Shown here piece after piece: positions 53,808 to 61,929 of a stretch of 64,000 bases of DNA (its first letter is position 1; each line of letters begins with the position of its first letter). Source of the DNA: Clostridia bacterium (GTDB lineage Bacteria; Bacillota; Clostridia; Lachnospirales; Lachnospiraceae); the NCBI GenBank assembly GCA_910575625.1, contig CAJTFD010000007.1, positions 124,001 through 188,000 on the forward strand, in the 5' to 3' direction. Both the position numbers and the translations under genes were made by a program. Under the pieces are notes generated by a model, which saw only the letters and a program-made list of their open reading frames with translations, searched no databases and had not been told where the DNA came from.

Positions 53808-54113
53808 ATGGAGATATTGAAAGTAAACGAAGATAATTTCAAAGAACAGGTCTTACAGGCAGATACACCTACATTAGTAGATTTTTACGCAGACTGGTGC
53901 GGGCCATGCCGGGGGCTCGCACCGATATTAGAAGGACTGGCCCAGGAAGACCAGCTCCGGATCGCCAAAGTCGATGTGGATAAAAACCCCAGACTGACAG
54001 ATCAGTATAAGGTCATGGCGATCCCCACATTGCTGCTGTTCAAAGACGGAGAAGTTGCCGACCGAAAAACGGGCGGTATATCCAAACAGGAGATACAGGG
54101 GATGGTGCGTTAG
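53808..54113 (+). CDS. trxA: Thioredoxin (second copy)
   Basis: 101-residue thioredoxin with active site ADWCGPCRGLAP near residue 30 and cis-proline loop MAIPTLLLFKDG. The start at 53808 has GAGGAGG seven bases upstream; the frame is open further upstream but that part is not thioredoxin-like. It differs from the copy at 19474 in most positions. Stop codon lies within a hairpin shared with the convergent BCCT gene. Confidence 0.93.
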   Translation: MEILKVNEDNFKEQVLQADTPTLVDFYADWCGPCRGLAPILEGLAQEDQLRIAKVDVDKNPRLTDQYKVMAIPTLLLFKDGEVADRKTGGISKQEIQGMVR

Positions 54114-54125
54114 CCATCCCCTGTA
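54094..54125. terminator. Hairpin terminator between trxA and BCCT gene
   Basis: Perfect 12-base stem TACAGGGGATGG (54094-54105) with CCATCCCCTGTA (54114-54125), then CCTTTATT. Serves two convergent genes. Confidence 0.6.
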
Positions 54126-54132
54126 CCTTTAT

Positions 54133-55686
54133 TCAATACCGTCCCTGCTCATCATAATCTTTTTTGTTCTCATCATATTTTTGAGGATCCTTCATGATAC
54201 GGACAATCCCCGCTACAGTCAGCAGTTCGATCCACAACGCCGGAAATGCGCCGATATTGCTGATCATCTTGACGCCTGAGATATCCGAATAGACCACGAT
54301 GATAAACGTCGATACACCGATGACCAGACCCACGATCACTTTGACCCAAGTCTTTTTTCCCTCGTTCTGTCCTCTCTGCTCTTTTGCAGTCACCAGCCCC
54401 GCCAGGGAATCCGCTGCAGAATCCGAAGCCGTCACAACAGAGATACAGGCTACACATAAAAATACAACCGTGATCAAAAGCGGAAACGGCAGATGCTCAA
54501 ATACAGCATACACCGTATATTCATATCCTTTTGCATAGGCATCCGCAACCCCATATCCAGCGCGTTCAAAATGCATGGATGTACCACTGAAGATGGACAT
54601 CCAGACCGCCGTGAAAATGGAGGGCCATACCAGAGTCAGCGACAAGATCCGCCGAAAAGTCTGTCCATAGCAGACTTTTCCGATGAACATAGCGGAAATC
54701 GGCGCCCAAGTCATATACGCAGCCCAGTAGAAGATAGACCACCAGTAGGACCAGTCATCGCCGCTCACCGCATTCGTCCGCAGCATAGAACTGAAGAAAT
54801 GCGCGATCATGTTCCCTGCGCCCTCCACGCCATAGTTAAAGATAAACGCAGTCGGCCCGCATATCAATGTGAACACAGCCAGAAAAGCAAAGAAATACAG
54901 GTTCATATTGGACAAGATCCGTATCCCCTTCATCACCCCAGTCACAGAAGATACTACAAAAGTCACCACGATCACAGCCACAAGCACGGCAATGGCCAAA
55001 GGCGTTTTTCCAATCCCTCCACCCGACAGATGTGTGATCCCGCCCAGCAGCGATAAAACCGCCGTACCGATGGTCCCCACCATACCGCACAGCAGTGTGA
55101 AGACACAGACGATGTCTACCACCCCGCTGATCTTCCCCTCCATTTTTTTCCCAAACACTGGGTAGAGGAACTCTCTGACAGAAAACGGCCGTTTCATATT
55201 ATAAAATATAAAGGCAAAAAATACAGAAGGAAGGGCATACAGCCCATATGCCGGAAACGTCCAGTGTAGCAGCACAGTCTCCATGGCAAAGTCAGCCGCA
55301 CCGTCGCTATAAGGTTCCAGACCCAGTGTTGACAATGGCGCCGTGTAATGCGCCATGATCTCCGCCGTGCCCCAGGTGACCATGCCGATGCCCACGATGC
55401 TGCACAACACGATGGCAAAGATATCTTTTGCTTTCATCTTCGGTTCTGCGTCTTTTCCCCCGACCTTTATCTTGCCAAAAGGTGAGAGCATGACCGCGAA
55501 ACATACGAGCAGCACGATGAGCGTCGTCAGGCTGTACAGCCATCCAAAATTAGACAAAAGCGCTGTATTGACTTTATTTAACACAGAGAAGAAAGAATCT
55601 CCGGCAGCCAGGGATATGACAAGTCCCGCCACCAGGAGGATCATGGGCGTCCAAAATACCACCGGACGTATATTCGTCTTTTTCAT
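54133..55686 (-). CDS. BCCT family betaine/carnitine/choline-type transporter
   Basis: 517-residue transporter of the betaine-carnitine-choline family, with about 12 helices. The family's tryptophan-rich motif in helix 8 appears as WSYWWSIFYWAAYMTWAPISAMFIGKVCYGQTFR (part), with GIGMVTWGTAEIMAHY earlier. A quaternary ammonium compound is the expected substrate. It is the last gene of the mttB-MFS-BCCT transcript; RBS AAGGAG is upstream of its ATG. Import of the methylated amine used by the MttB-like enzymes is the likely role. Confidence 0.9.
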   Translation of the reverse strand: MKKTNIRPVVFWTPMILLVAGLVISLAAGDSFFSVLNKVNTALLSNFGWLYSLTTLIVLLVCFAVMLSPFGKIKVGGKDAEPKMKAKDIFAIVLCSIVGIGMVTWGTAEIMAHYTAPLSTLGLEPYSDGAADFAMETVLLHWTFPAYGLYALPSVFFAFIFYNMKRPFSVREFLYPVFGKKMEGKISGVVDIVCVFTLLCGMVGTIGTAVLSLLGGITHLSGGGIGKTPLAIAVLVAVIVVTFVVSSVTGVMKGIRILSNMNLYFFAFLAVFTLICGPTAFIFNYGVEGAGNMIAHFFSSMLRTNAVSGDDWSYWWSIFYWAAYMTWAPISAMFIGKVCYGQTFRRILSLTLVWPSIFTAVWMSIFSGTSMHFERAGYGVADAYAKGYEYTVYAVFEHLPFPLLITVVFLCVACISVVTASDSAADSLAGLVTAKEQRGQNEGKKTWVKVIVGLVIGVSTFIIVVYSDISGVKMISNIGAFPALWIELLTVAGIVRIMKDPQKYDENKKDYDEQGRY

Positions 55687-55704
55687 GGAATCTCTCCTTT
55701 ATAT

Positions 55705-56949
55705 CTACGCTTCCTGTTTCTTTCTCTTTGACATAAAATATAAGATCCAGGAGGAAACAAGTCCGACCAGGGCAATCGCCAGCATCATAATAAATATGTA
55801 ACGATAGCCCTGGACTCCCTCATATTTATCCAGCAGAGAACCACAGATCGCATTCATGAATATATCCGGTGTAAAGCCGATCACCGACACGATACCAACC
55901 GCCGTACCCGTCAGCCGCAGCGGAATCCCACACTCTCCAATGATCGCAAAATAGATACCCCGGATCACGTAAATGGATACGGCAGAGATGATCATAAACA
56001 CCACCAGCGGCACCATCATACTGGAATCTGACGGCAAAAAGACGACCACTGCGATACCGATGACCATTGCAATAAAACCACAGCCAACGATAAAGGAACT
56101 GGAACCTGTTTTTTGTGCCATCGCCCCGCCAAAAGGTGCGCCGGCCATCTGAGCGATATAATTCCTGACCACCGCCAGTGCCCCGGAGAGCACCGCCGTT
56201 GCTCCGATGATATTTGTAAAATATGGTGTCATATAGGTACTCCCCAGATGGAAACAATAACTGGAAATGACCACCAGTGCCAAAAGCCATACTACCGGCA
56301 TCTTTATGATCTCGAATACATCTGCCGCATGAACAGGCTCTGATGCCGCGCCACTTTTCCCGTCATCTTCAAGGATAAAAAAGCTGAGCACAGCAAATAT
56401 GATATTCAAAGCCGCATAACCGCCCAGCACGACTTTTACCCCGCCTACCGCACTGGCACACATGCCGAAGATTGCCAGGAAGACTGCCGAGAATGCCGCC
56501 TGCGCCAGGCCGCGCCCTCCTTCCAAAAGTCCCAGCATCTTACTCCCGTCTCCGTCATCCAAGTTCATAGTCGCCTTATTCAAAGCCGCCCAGAAAGTCA
56601 GCGTCCCGGCTGCCGCCAGCAATACATAGGCCACCATCTGCAGCATATAACCCGGACCCGTCATCAGGAGCGATCCGGCTGCCCCTGTCACAAAAAGTGA
56701 GACCGGCACTAAGATCTTACTGGAAATCTTATCTGCGATGATCCCGCCCGGCAGATACAAGATCATGGATACCGTACCATAGACGCTCATCGTCAGACCA
56801 AATTGGGTATTGTTCAAGCCGCTGAGTTCCAGCATACCATCATAAAATGTCCACCTCAGATACGGGATCTGATAAAATGCCGCCGCACTGACCACCAAGA
56901 TCAGGAGCGTAATATAGTTTTTCATGGGTATCTTGTTGTCTTTTTCCAT
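55705..56949 (-). CDS. Major facilitator superfamily transporter
   Basis: 414 residues with about 12 helices; GLTMSVYGTVSMILYLPGGIIADKISSKILV is the MFS loop 2-3 motif. An N-terminal charged region and final KRKKQEA. Resembles organic anion or oxalate/formate type MFS proteins. It begins 11 bases after mttB ends, so it is in the same transcript; it may import the methylated substrate or export the demethylated product. Confidence 0.87.
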   Translation of the reverse strand: MEKDNKIPMKNYITLLILVVSAAAFYQIPYLRWTFYDGMLELSGLNNTQFGLTMSVYGTVSMILYLPGGIIADKISSKILVPVSLFVTGAAGSLLMTGPGYMLQMVAYVLLAAAGTLTFWAALNKATMNLDDGDGSKMLGLLEGGRGLAQAAFSAVFLAIFGMCASAVGGVKVVLGGYAALNIIFAVLSFFILEDDGKSGAASEPVHAADVFEIIKMPVVWLLALVVISSYCFHLGSTYMTPYFTNIIGATAVLSGALAVVRNYIAQMAGAPFGGAMAQKTGSSSFIVGCGFIAMVIGIAVVVFLPSDSSMMVPLVVFMIISAVSIYVIRGIYFAIIGECGIPLRLTGTAVGIVSVIGFTPDIFMNAICGSLLDKYEGVQGYRYIFIMMLAIALVGLVSSWILYFMSKRKKQEA

Positions 56950-56960
56950 CGTCTTCCTCC

Positions 56961-58379
56961 CTAATATTGATCCAGATATTGGATGACCTCTGCGGGCATG
57001 CCTGCCGCTGCTAAGATCTCTCTCATTTTCCCAAGGACTGCCCCGTCCGTCTCCGGTTTCTGATAAGCATCCAGCATATCTTTTAAACGCCTTTGGATGT
57101 TTTCCATATAAACTCCCGCCGGATCCTGATGCAGCCCCCGCACTGACACATTGGGGATAAACGGCTCCCTCCGGCAGAACTCAAAGGTGTGTTCTTCCAA
57201 CAGATACTGGCCGCCCGGTCCCACCTCATCGATCAGATCAAGGGGCAGCGTATCCTCATCGATCTCAAGATCCCTTTTGTAGCGTTCGACCATGTCAATG
57301 ATCTCGAAATCCACGATCATCTTTTCAAAAGAAACCGACAGATAACTCTCCAGGATACCCGCACTCTGCAGGACCAGGTTCACACCACTGTCACGACACG
57401 CATAATAGGTGAGCATGGATTCATAACCCGCCTGTACATCCAGGCTCTTAGCATCTGTCAGGGCGCCGCCCCCACGGCTCGGCACACCATAAAACCTGGC
57501 CATCTTTGCGCAGTATCTATAACAAAGCGCACCCTCCGGCGAACCGATGGCAATGGCACAAGTCCCCATATCCGCATTGGTAGACTGGGATCCGTATAAA
57601 ACCGGAGTACCCGGCGCAAACATCTGTGACAGCGCGATGACCGCGATGACTTCCGCGTTCACAACCGCCAGGTTGCCCGCCATCGTGACCGGTGAAGTCG
57701 TCCCCGCCATGGCTGCGGCTGCGATCACGACTGGCTGCCTGTATTTAGCAAAAGCAAATAAAGTCTCCGTCATATTCCGGTCAAACTGCAGCGGCGTGTT
57801 TGTGTTGACACAGTTGAGCACACAAGGCTTTTCGGCCATCTCCTCTTTGCCGATCCCCCAGAATGCCCGGGTCAGTTCCAGGACTGCCTCCACCTGCTGG
57901 TATGACCCGCTCCCTGCCCAGATACATTTTTCAGAGTGCAAAAGCGACATATAATGGAGCGCCAGGGTGCTGTACTTTGGGTCGATATCCTCCGGCACGC
58001 ACATAGGACCGCCATTCATAAAATAAGCCTGGTTGTATTCATACAGTTTCGTCATATCCGTATAGTCCTTCAGCTTCGCTCCCCGCTTTGTGCCGTCCGC
58101 TGCCATGATGAACGTAGGCCCGGCCGACGGTGCCTGATAGACCCGACAGCCGCCGATCTCCATGTCATATTTTGGATCTTTGGCATAGACTTTACAGACC
58201 GACGGCGCCATACGGATATGGTGCATCAACTGTTCTTCTGTAAAAAATGCCCTGTCCCCTTCCACACGGACTCCGTTCTCTTTTAAAACACGGATCGCAT
58301 CTGGGTGCAGAAAACGCATGCCTGTCCGCTCCAGGATCTTGACACTAGCCTGATGGAGCCTTTCCACATTGTCGTTCAT
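56961..58379 (-). CDS. Trimethylamine methyltransferase (MttB) family protein, copy 1, non-pyrrolysine
   Basis: 472-residue MttB-superfamily protein (COG5598), a TIM-barrel that moves a methyl group from a quaternary amine to a cognate corrinoid protein. Family features include FLHPDAIRVLKENGVRVEGDRAFF at the N-terminus, VYQAPSAGPTFIMAADG, PVTMAGNLAVVNAEVIAVIAL and EVGPGGQYLLEEHTFEF near the end. The frame has no internal TAG, so it lacks the pyrrolysine of true trimethylamine MttB and is of the glycine betaine/carnitine/proline betaine-type. AGGAG lies upstream of the ATG. No corrinoid protein gene is in the window. Confidence 0.9.
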   Translation of the reverse strand: MNDNVERLHQASVKILERTGMRFLHPDAIRVLKENGVRVEGDRAFFTEEQLMHHIRMAPSVCKVYAKDPKYDMEIGGCRVYQAPSAGPTFIMAADGTKRGAKLKDYTDMTKLYEYNQAYFMNGGPMCVPEDIDPKYSTLALHYMSLLHSEKCIWAGSGSYQQVEAVLELTRAFWGIGKEEMAEKPCVLNCVNTNTPLQFDRNMTETLFAFAKYRQPVVIAAAAMAGTTSPVTMAGNLAVVNAEVIAVIALSQMFAPGTPVLYGSQSTNADMGTCAIAIGSPEGALCYRYCAKMARFYGVPSRGGGALTDAKSLDVQAGYESMLTYYACRDSGVNLVLQSAGILESYLSVSFEKMIVDFEIIDMVERYKRDLEIDEDTLPLDLIDEVGPGGQYLLEEHTFEFCRREPFIPNVSVRGLHQDPAGVYMENIQRRLKDMLDAYQKPETDGAVLGKMREILAAAGMPAEVIQYLDQY

Positions 58380-58427
58380 GATAGATATCTCTCCTCTCCC
58401 TTTTTTGAATTTTCTGTCTTTTATGTT

Positions 58428-58442
58428 GGATAACGTGTTATA
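58428..58442. promoter_or_regulatory. Operator-like palindrome at the minus-strand mttB promoter
   Basis: GGATAAC-GT-GTTATA resembles the palindrome GGTAAC-AT-GTTATCC on the other side (58583-58597). It lies about +10 to +24 of the predicted minus-strand transcript, where a bound repressor would block elongation. Confidence 0.6.
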
Positions 58443-58457
58443 GTATCTATAAATCGA

Positions 58458-58486
58458 ATCATAACAGATGCGTAAATATTAATCAA
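58458..58486 (-). promoter_or_regulatory. Promoter of mttB copy 1, MFS and BCCT genes
   Basis: Minus-strand TTGATT (58486-58481), 17-base spacer, TATGAT (58463-58458). Confidence 0.6.
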
Positions 58487-58550
58487 TACCCCGATTAATA
58501 TTTGTTCAAATTGTATATCATATACATTTTATTTTATCTATTGATCCCAA

Positions 58551-58579
58551 TTGACTGATCATTTTCTCCTTGTTATGAT
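58551..58579 (+). promoter_or_regulatory. Promoter of mttB copy 2 and UroD-like genes
   Basis: TTGACT (58551-58556), 17-base spacer, TATGAT (58574-58579). The start site near 58586 lies inside the adjacent palindrome. Confidence 0.7.
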
Positions 58580-58582
58580 TTT

Positions 58583-58597
58583 GGTAACATGTTATCC
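58583..58597. promoter_or_regulatory. Operator-like palindrome at the plus-strand mttB promoter
   Basis: GGTAACATGTTATCC with perfect core TAACATGTTA. It shares GG, TAAC and GTTAT with the site at 58428-58442, so both divergent transcripts could be controlled by one protein, most simply the TetR-type regulator at 61117. Confidence 0.65.
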
Positions 58598-58626
58598 ATA
58601 ATCTGAGTGCTTGAAAGGAGACTTTT

Positions 58627-60036
58627 ATGAACGCTAGATTTGAAGTATTGACAAAAAAAGAACGTCAGACAATCTTAGAACAGGCATTCCGCCTTCTCGA
58701 GACCAATGGCGTATCGATTTTTTCAGAGGAAGCCAAAAAGTATTATACAGACAACGGTTGTACCGTAGATGGTGATACAGTAAAAATCCCCACGGACCTG
58801 GTCAAGAAATGCATATCCTCTGCCCCATCCATGATCGAAATGTATGACCGGGAAGGAAATCCCTCCATGCATGTAGGCGGACGCAATACCTATGTGGGTC
58901 CCGGCCCCACATGCCCGAACTTCTTTGATGTCTACACAGGCGAACGCCGGCCCGCCAAGAAAAACGACGCGGCCATCACAGCCAGACTGGCCGACGGGCT
59001 GGATCATATGGACTTTGTCATGTCCCTGGTCATGATCAGTGACATGCAAAAAGATCTGGCAGACATCCACGAGGTGGACGCCATGATCCGCAACACCACC
59101 AAACCCATCATCACCTGGGCGTTCAACGCCAAAAACCTCCAGGGGATCATCGACCTGTGTGCGACTGTGGCGGGCAGCCTGGAGAAACTGCAGGAAAAAC
59201 CTTTCCTGGCCGTATACTGTGAACCCACCACGCCTTTCATCCATACAAAAGAAGCCTTGGATAAACTGATCCTGCTGGCCAAAAATAAGATCCCCTGTAT
59301 CTACACACCCGGCATGATCATGGGCGCCACCGCTCCGGTCACCATCGCTGGCGCGATGTCAGTCGGCGCAGCCGACTCCCTCGCCGGCCTTGTACTGAGC
59401 CAGTTGGTACAGGAAGGAGCGCCTTTCATCGGCGGCGCGCCGGGCGGTCCCATGGATATGCAGACCATGCAGCATTCCTATGGCGCGCCGGAATGGATCT
59501 TGCTCCACGCCGGATCCACCGAAATATTCCACGAACTGGATATCCCTGTATTCTCAGCCGCAGGATGCAGTGATTCCAAGACCGTGGACGCACAGTCCGC
59601 CTCCGAAGCCATGCTCCAGATCTATTCAGCCCTGGCGACTGGCGGAAATATCATCCATGATATTGGATTTATGGAGTTGGGCATCACCGGATCCGCCCTG
59701 CACATGGTCATGTGCAACGAGTTGGTCGGGGAGGCCAAACGTTTCTTAAAAGGCATCGAGGTGGATGAAGAACATCTGGCCGAGGAGGTCATCCGCGAAG
59801 TAGGACCGGGCGGAAATTATCTGGCCGAGGAGCACACTATGGAATTCTTCCGGGACGAAGTGTGGTTTGCCCGTCTGGCCAACCGTGAAAATTACGAGAC
59901 CTGGACAGAGAATGGCTCCAAAGACATGACCCAGCGGGCACAAGATCAGATGCTGCACTTACTGAAAACACACGTTCCCAAACCGCTGTCAGATGAGATC
60001 ACAGCAGCTCTAGATAGGATGATGGAAAAATGGTAG
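58627..60036 (+). CDS. Trimethylamine methyltransferase (MttB) family protein, copy 2, non-pyrrolysine
   Basis: 469-residue MttB-superfamily protein. The N-terminus (AFRLLETNGVSIFSEEAKKYYTDNG), the glycine-rich VGGRNTYVGPGPTCPNFFD, APVTIAGAMSVGAADSLAGLVLSQL and EVGPGGNYLAEEHTMEF align with copy 1, but overall identity looks low, so the two probably have different substrates or partners. No in-frame TAG, so non-pyrrolysine. AAGGAG lies before the ATG. It overlaps the UroD-like gene by seven bases. Confidence 0.9.
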   Translation: MNARFEVLTKKERQTILEQAFRLLETNGVSIFSEEAKKYYTDNGCTVDGDTVKIPTDLVKKCISSAPSMIEMYDREGNPSMHVGGRNTYVGPGPTCPNFFDVYTGERRPAKKNDAAITARLADGLDHMDFVMSLVMISDMQKDLADIHEVDAMIRNTTKPIITWAFNAKNLQGIIDLCATVAGSLEKLQEKPFLAVYCEPTTPFIHTKEALDKLILLAKNKIPCIYTPGMIMGATAPVTIAGAMSVGAADSLAGLVLSQLVQEGAPFIGGAPGGPMDMQTMQHSYGAPEWILLHAGSTEIFHELDIPVFSAAGCSDSKTVDAQSASEAMLQIYSALATGGNIIHDIGFMELGITGSALHMVMCNELVGEAKRFLKGIEVDEEHLAEEVIREVGPGGNYLAEEHTMEFFRDEVWFARLANRENYETWTENGSKDMTQRAQDQMLHLLKTHVPKPLSDEITAALDRMMEKW

Positions 60037-61085
60037 GATATGACAAAAAAGAACTGGAGATCGTCGGAGAATACCGGATGCCCGGCATATACGGCGCCGC
60101 AGAGAGCGTCACACCCAGATACAACTATCCGATCACTCCAAGAGAAAATATGATCCGCATGCTGGAAGGCCAGATACCTTTATGGCTCCCCAACCAGACC
60201 TTAGACAACAATGCGATCCAGCCGCTAGTCATGCCGGATGCCCGCGCCAGGAATTTTGGCGGGACCGACTGGTTCGGCATCGAGTGGGAATATGAGCCCT
60301 TGTCACAGGCCGCCATGGTAAAACCAGGCACCCGGAGATTGTCTGATATCACAAAATGGCAGGAAGAGATCATATGGCCTGACCTGTCCGCGATCGACTG
60401 GAAAAAAGACTATGAAGAAAATTACAAAGACCGGATCGGGCAAGACCGTTTTTCTTATTTTGTGATCGTCAACGGCCTTTTTGAACGAACGGCAGATCTA
60501 ATGGGATTTGAGGATGCTTTCTGTGCCCTCTTAGAAGAGCCGGAGGAACTGACCGCTTTTTATGACAGATTAGTCGACTGGCATATCGAGCTGATCAAGA
60601 TCGCCAGAGATATCTACCATGCCGATATGATCTTATTCCATGACGACATGGGGACCCAGATCAATACGTTCTTCTCGCCGGATATCTTTGAAGAACTGTT
60701 TGTGCCCCAATACCAGAAGATCACAAAAACCACCCATGAGTTGGGCATGTACATCTGTCTCCACTCCTGCGGATGTGTGGGCCGTCTGCTGCCCCTGTTC
60801 ATACGATCTGGCTTTGACGCCTGGGAGGGGCAGGACAATGCTAATGATAAAAAAGCGCTCATGGATGCGCACGGAAAAGAATTGGCCCAGTGCACCATGT
60901 ACGAATTCCCCGCCGATATGAGCGATGACGATGCCGTCGCCTATCTCCATAAAAGAGTCGATGAGCTCGGCCACACCGGACGCCTGGCCTGTCGTCTATG
61001 GGATAAAAAGCCAGACCGGGCTGTCAACCTGGCCGAAGAGCTCTATCGTTACAGCAGAGAAAAATATCTTGGACTGCAGGTATGA
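60030..61085 (+). CDS. Uroporphyrinogen decarboxylase-family methyltransferase
   Basis: 351-residue UroD-superfamily protein of the methylcobamide methyltransferase branch (as MtaA, MtbA or the O-demethylase type) rather than true HemE. The zinc-site motif is LHSCGCVGRLLPLF near residue 247 (HxCxC), preceded by FHDDMGTQINTFFSP and followed by QDNANDKKALMDAHG. HemE's N-terminal RPPVWxMRQAGR is absent. It overlaps mttB copy 2, so the two are translated together. It may pass the methyl group from corrinoid to an acceptor, or demethylate another substrate itself. Confidence 0.82.
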   Translation: MVGYDKKELEIVGEYRMPGIYGAAESVTPRYNYPITPRENMIRMLEGQIPLWLPNQTLDNNAIQPLVMPDARARNFGGTDWFGIEWEYEPLSQAAMVKPGTRRLSDITKWQEEIIWPDLSAIDWKKDYEENYKDRIGQDRFSYFVIVNGLFERTADLMGFEDAFCALLEEPEELTAFYDRLVDWHIELIKIARDIYHADMILFHDDMGTQINTFFSPDIFEELFVPQYQKITKTTHELGMYICLHSCGCVGRLLPLFIRSGFDAWEGQDNANDKKALMDAHGKELAQCTMYEFPADMSDDDAVAYLHKRVDELGHTGRLACRLWDKKPDRAVNLAEELYRYSREKYLGLQV

Positions 61086-61096
61086 CACCCCTGCGA

Positions 61097-61135
61097 AAAA
61101 GGACGTTCCCGCTCTATCAGCAGGAACGTCCTTTT
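61097..61135. terminator. Bidirectional terminator overlapping the regulator gene end
   Basis: Stem AAAAGGACGTTCC (61097-61109) with GGAACGTCCTTTT (61123-61135), 13 bases. The stop codon and last codons of the regulator are within it. Confidence 0.75.
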
Positions 61136-61794
61136 CCATCCACCTTTTGATCGATCAGACATTTATCGATGGTCTTTTCAATAATCTTATAGCAGTCTTC
61201 CGCTGCCCGCTTCGCGATGGCCGGATCCTTATAATCCTCCATATGTTCCCGTAGGGCCGCATGTGTGACCAGGCTGTTGACCCGGCTGATATAAGCCGCA
61301 TCGTCCAGCGTGAGCCGCCCTTCATTGGCTGCCCGGCGGAACAGCATAAAATCCCTCTCCTCAATACTGGAATTAAAATATGCAAGATAAAAAAATGTAG
61401 CCGTCTGATCTTTGATCTGCTCCGGATAAAGCTGGAAATACTCCAGTACGACCTCCTCAAAGATCGCTTTCGCCTTTCCCCAAAATAGATTTTCAAATAC
61501 CGGCACATTCTGAAATGCATAAAACAAAAAATATTTCCAGGATATCTTTGACATCTGGATACAGTCTGTGACAGTCGTAGAGATCTCTATGCTCTTCTGG
61601 TTATATTCATCCAGCAGCTTAAAAGAAGCCAGTGTGGTCAGGAAATTCAGGCTCCCAAAATGCTTATATATGGCTGTGGCCGCATATCCGGCCTCTTTTG
61701 CCACATTCCTTGCCTTGACATTTTCAAAACCTTCCTCCATCAACATCTTATACGCCGCTTCCACCAGTTTCCTCTTTGTATCTTCTGCCGCCAA
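61117..61794 (-). CDS. TetR/AcrR-family transcriptional regulator
   Basis: 225 residues with an N-terminal TetR helix-turn-helix (AAYKMLMEEGFENVKARNVAKEAGYAATAIYKHFGS) and a helical ligand domain. The start is TTG at 61794 with GAAGGGA 11 bases upstream; no ATG fits. Convergent with the UroD-like gene; the methyltransferase cluster's two operator-like palindromes are its probable targets. Ligand unknown. Confidence 0.85.
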   Translation of the reverse strand: MAAEDTKRKLVEAAYKMLMEEGFENVKARNVAKEAGYAATAIYKHFGSLNFLTTLASFKLLDEYNQKSIEISTTVTDCIQMSKISWKYFLFYAFQNVPVFENLFWGKAKAIFEEVVLEYFQLYPEQIKDQTATFFYLAYFNSSIEERDFMLFRRAANEGRLTLDDAAYISRVNSLVTHAALREHMEDYKDPAIAKRAAEDCYKIIEKTIDKCLIDQKVDGKGRSC

Positions 61795-61929
61795 TTTATA
61801 CTCGGTCCCTTCTATATCCCCATTTTTCTACATCATACCGTTTATACCGTTATTTGTCAAATCATAATGCCACAGATACATATGCTCCTTATCTTAGGAT
61901 GACCGTTGTCTGCATACCGGGCGAGGGCC

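Noticed and set aside
56961-60036. Pyrrolysine-type trimethylamine methyltransferases
   Set aside because: Neither mttB-like frame has an internal TAG, and no pyl genes are in the window.
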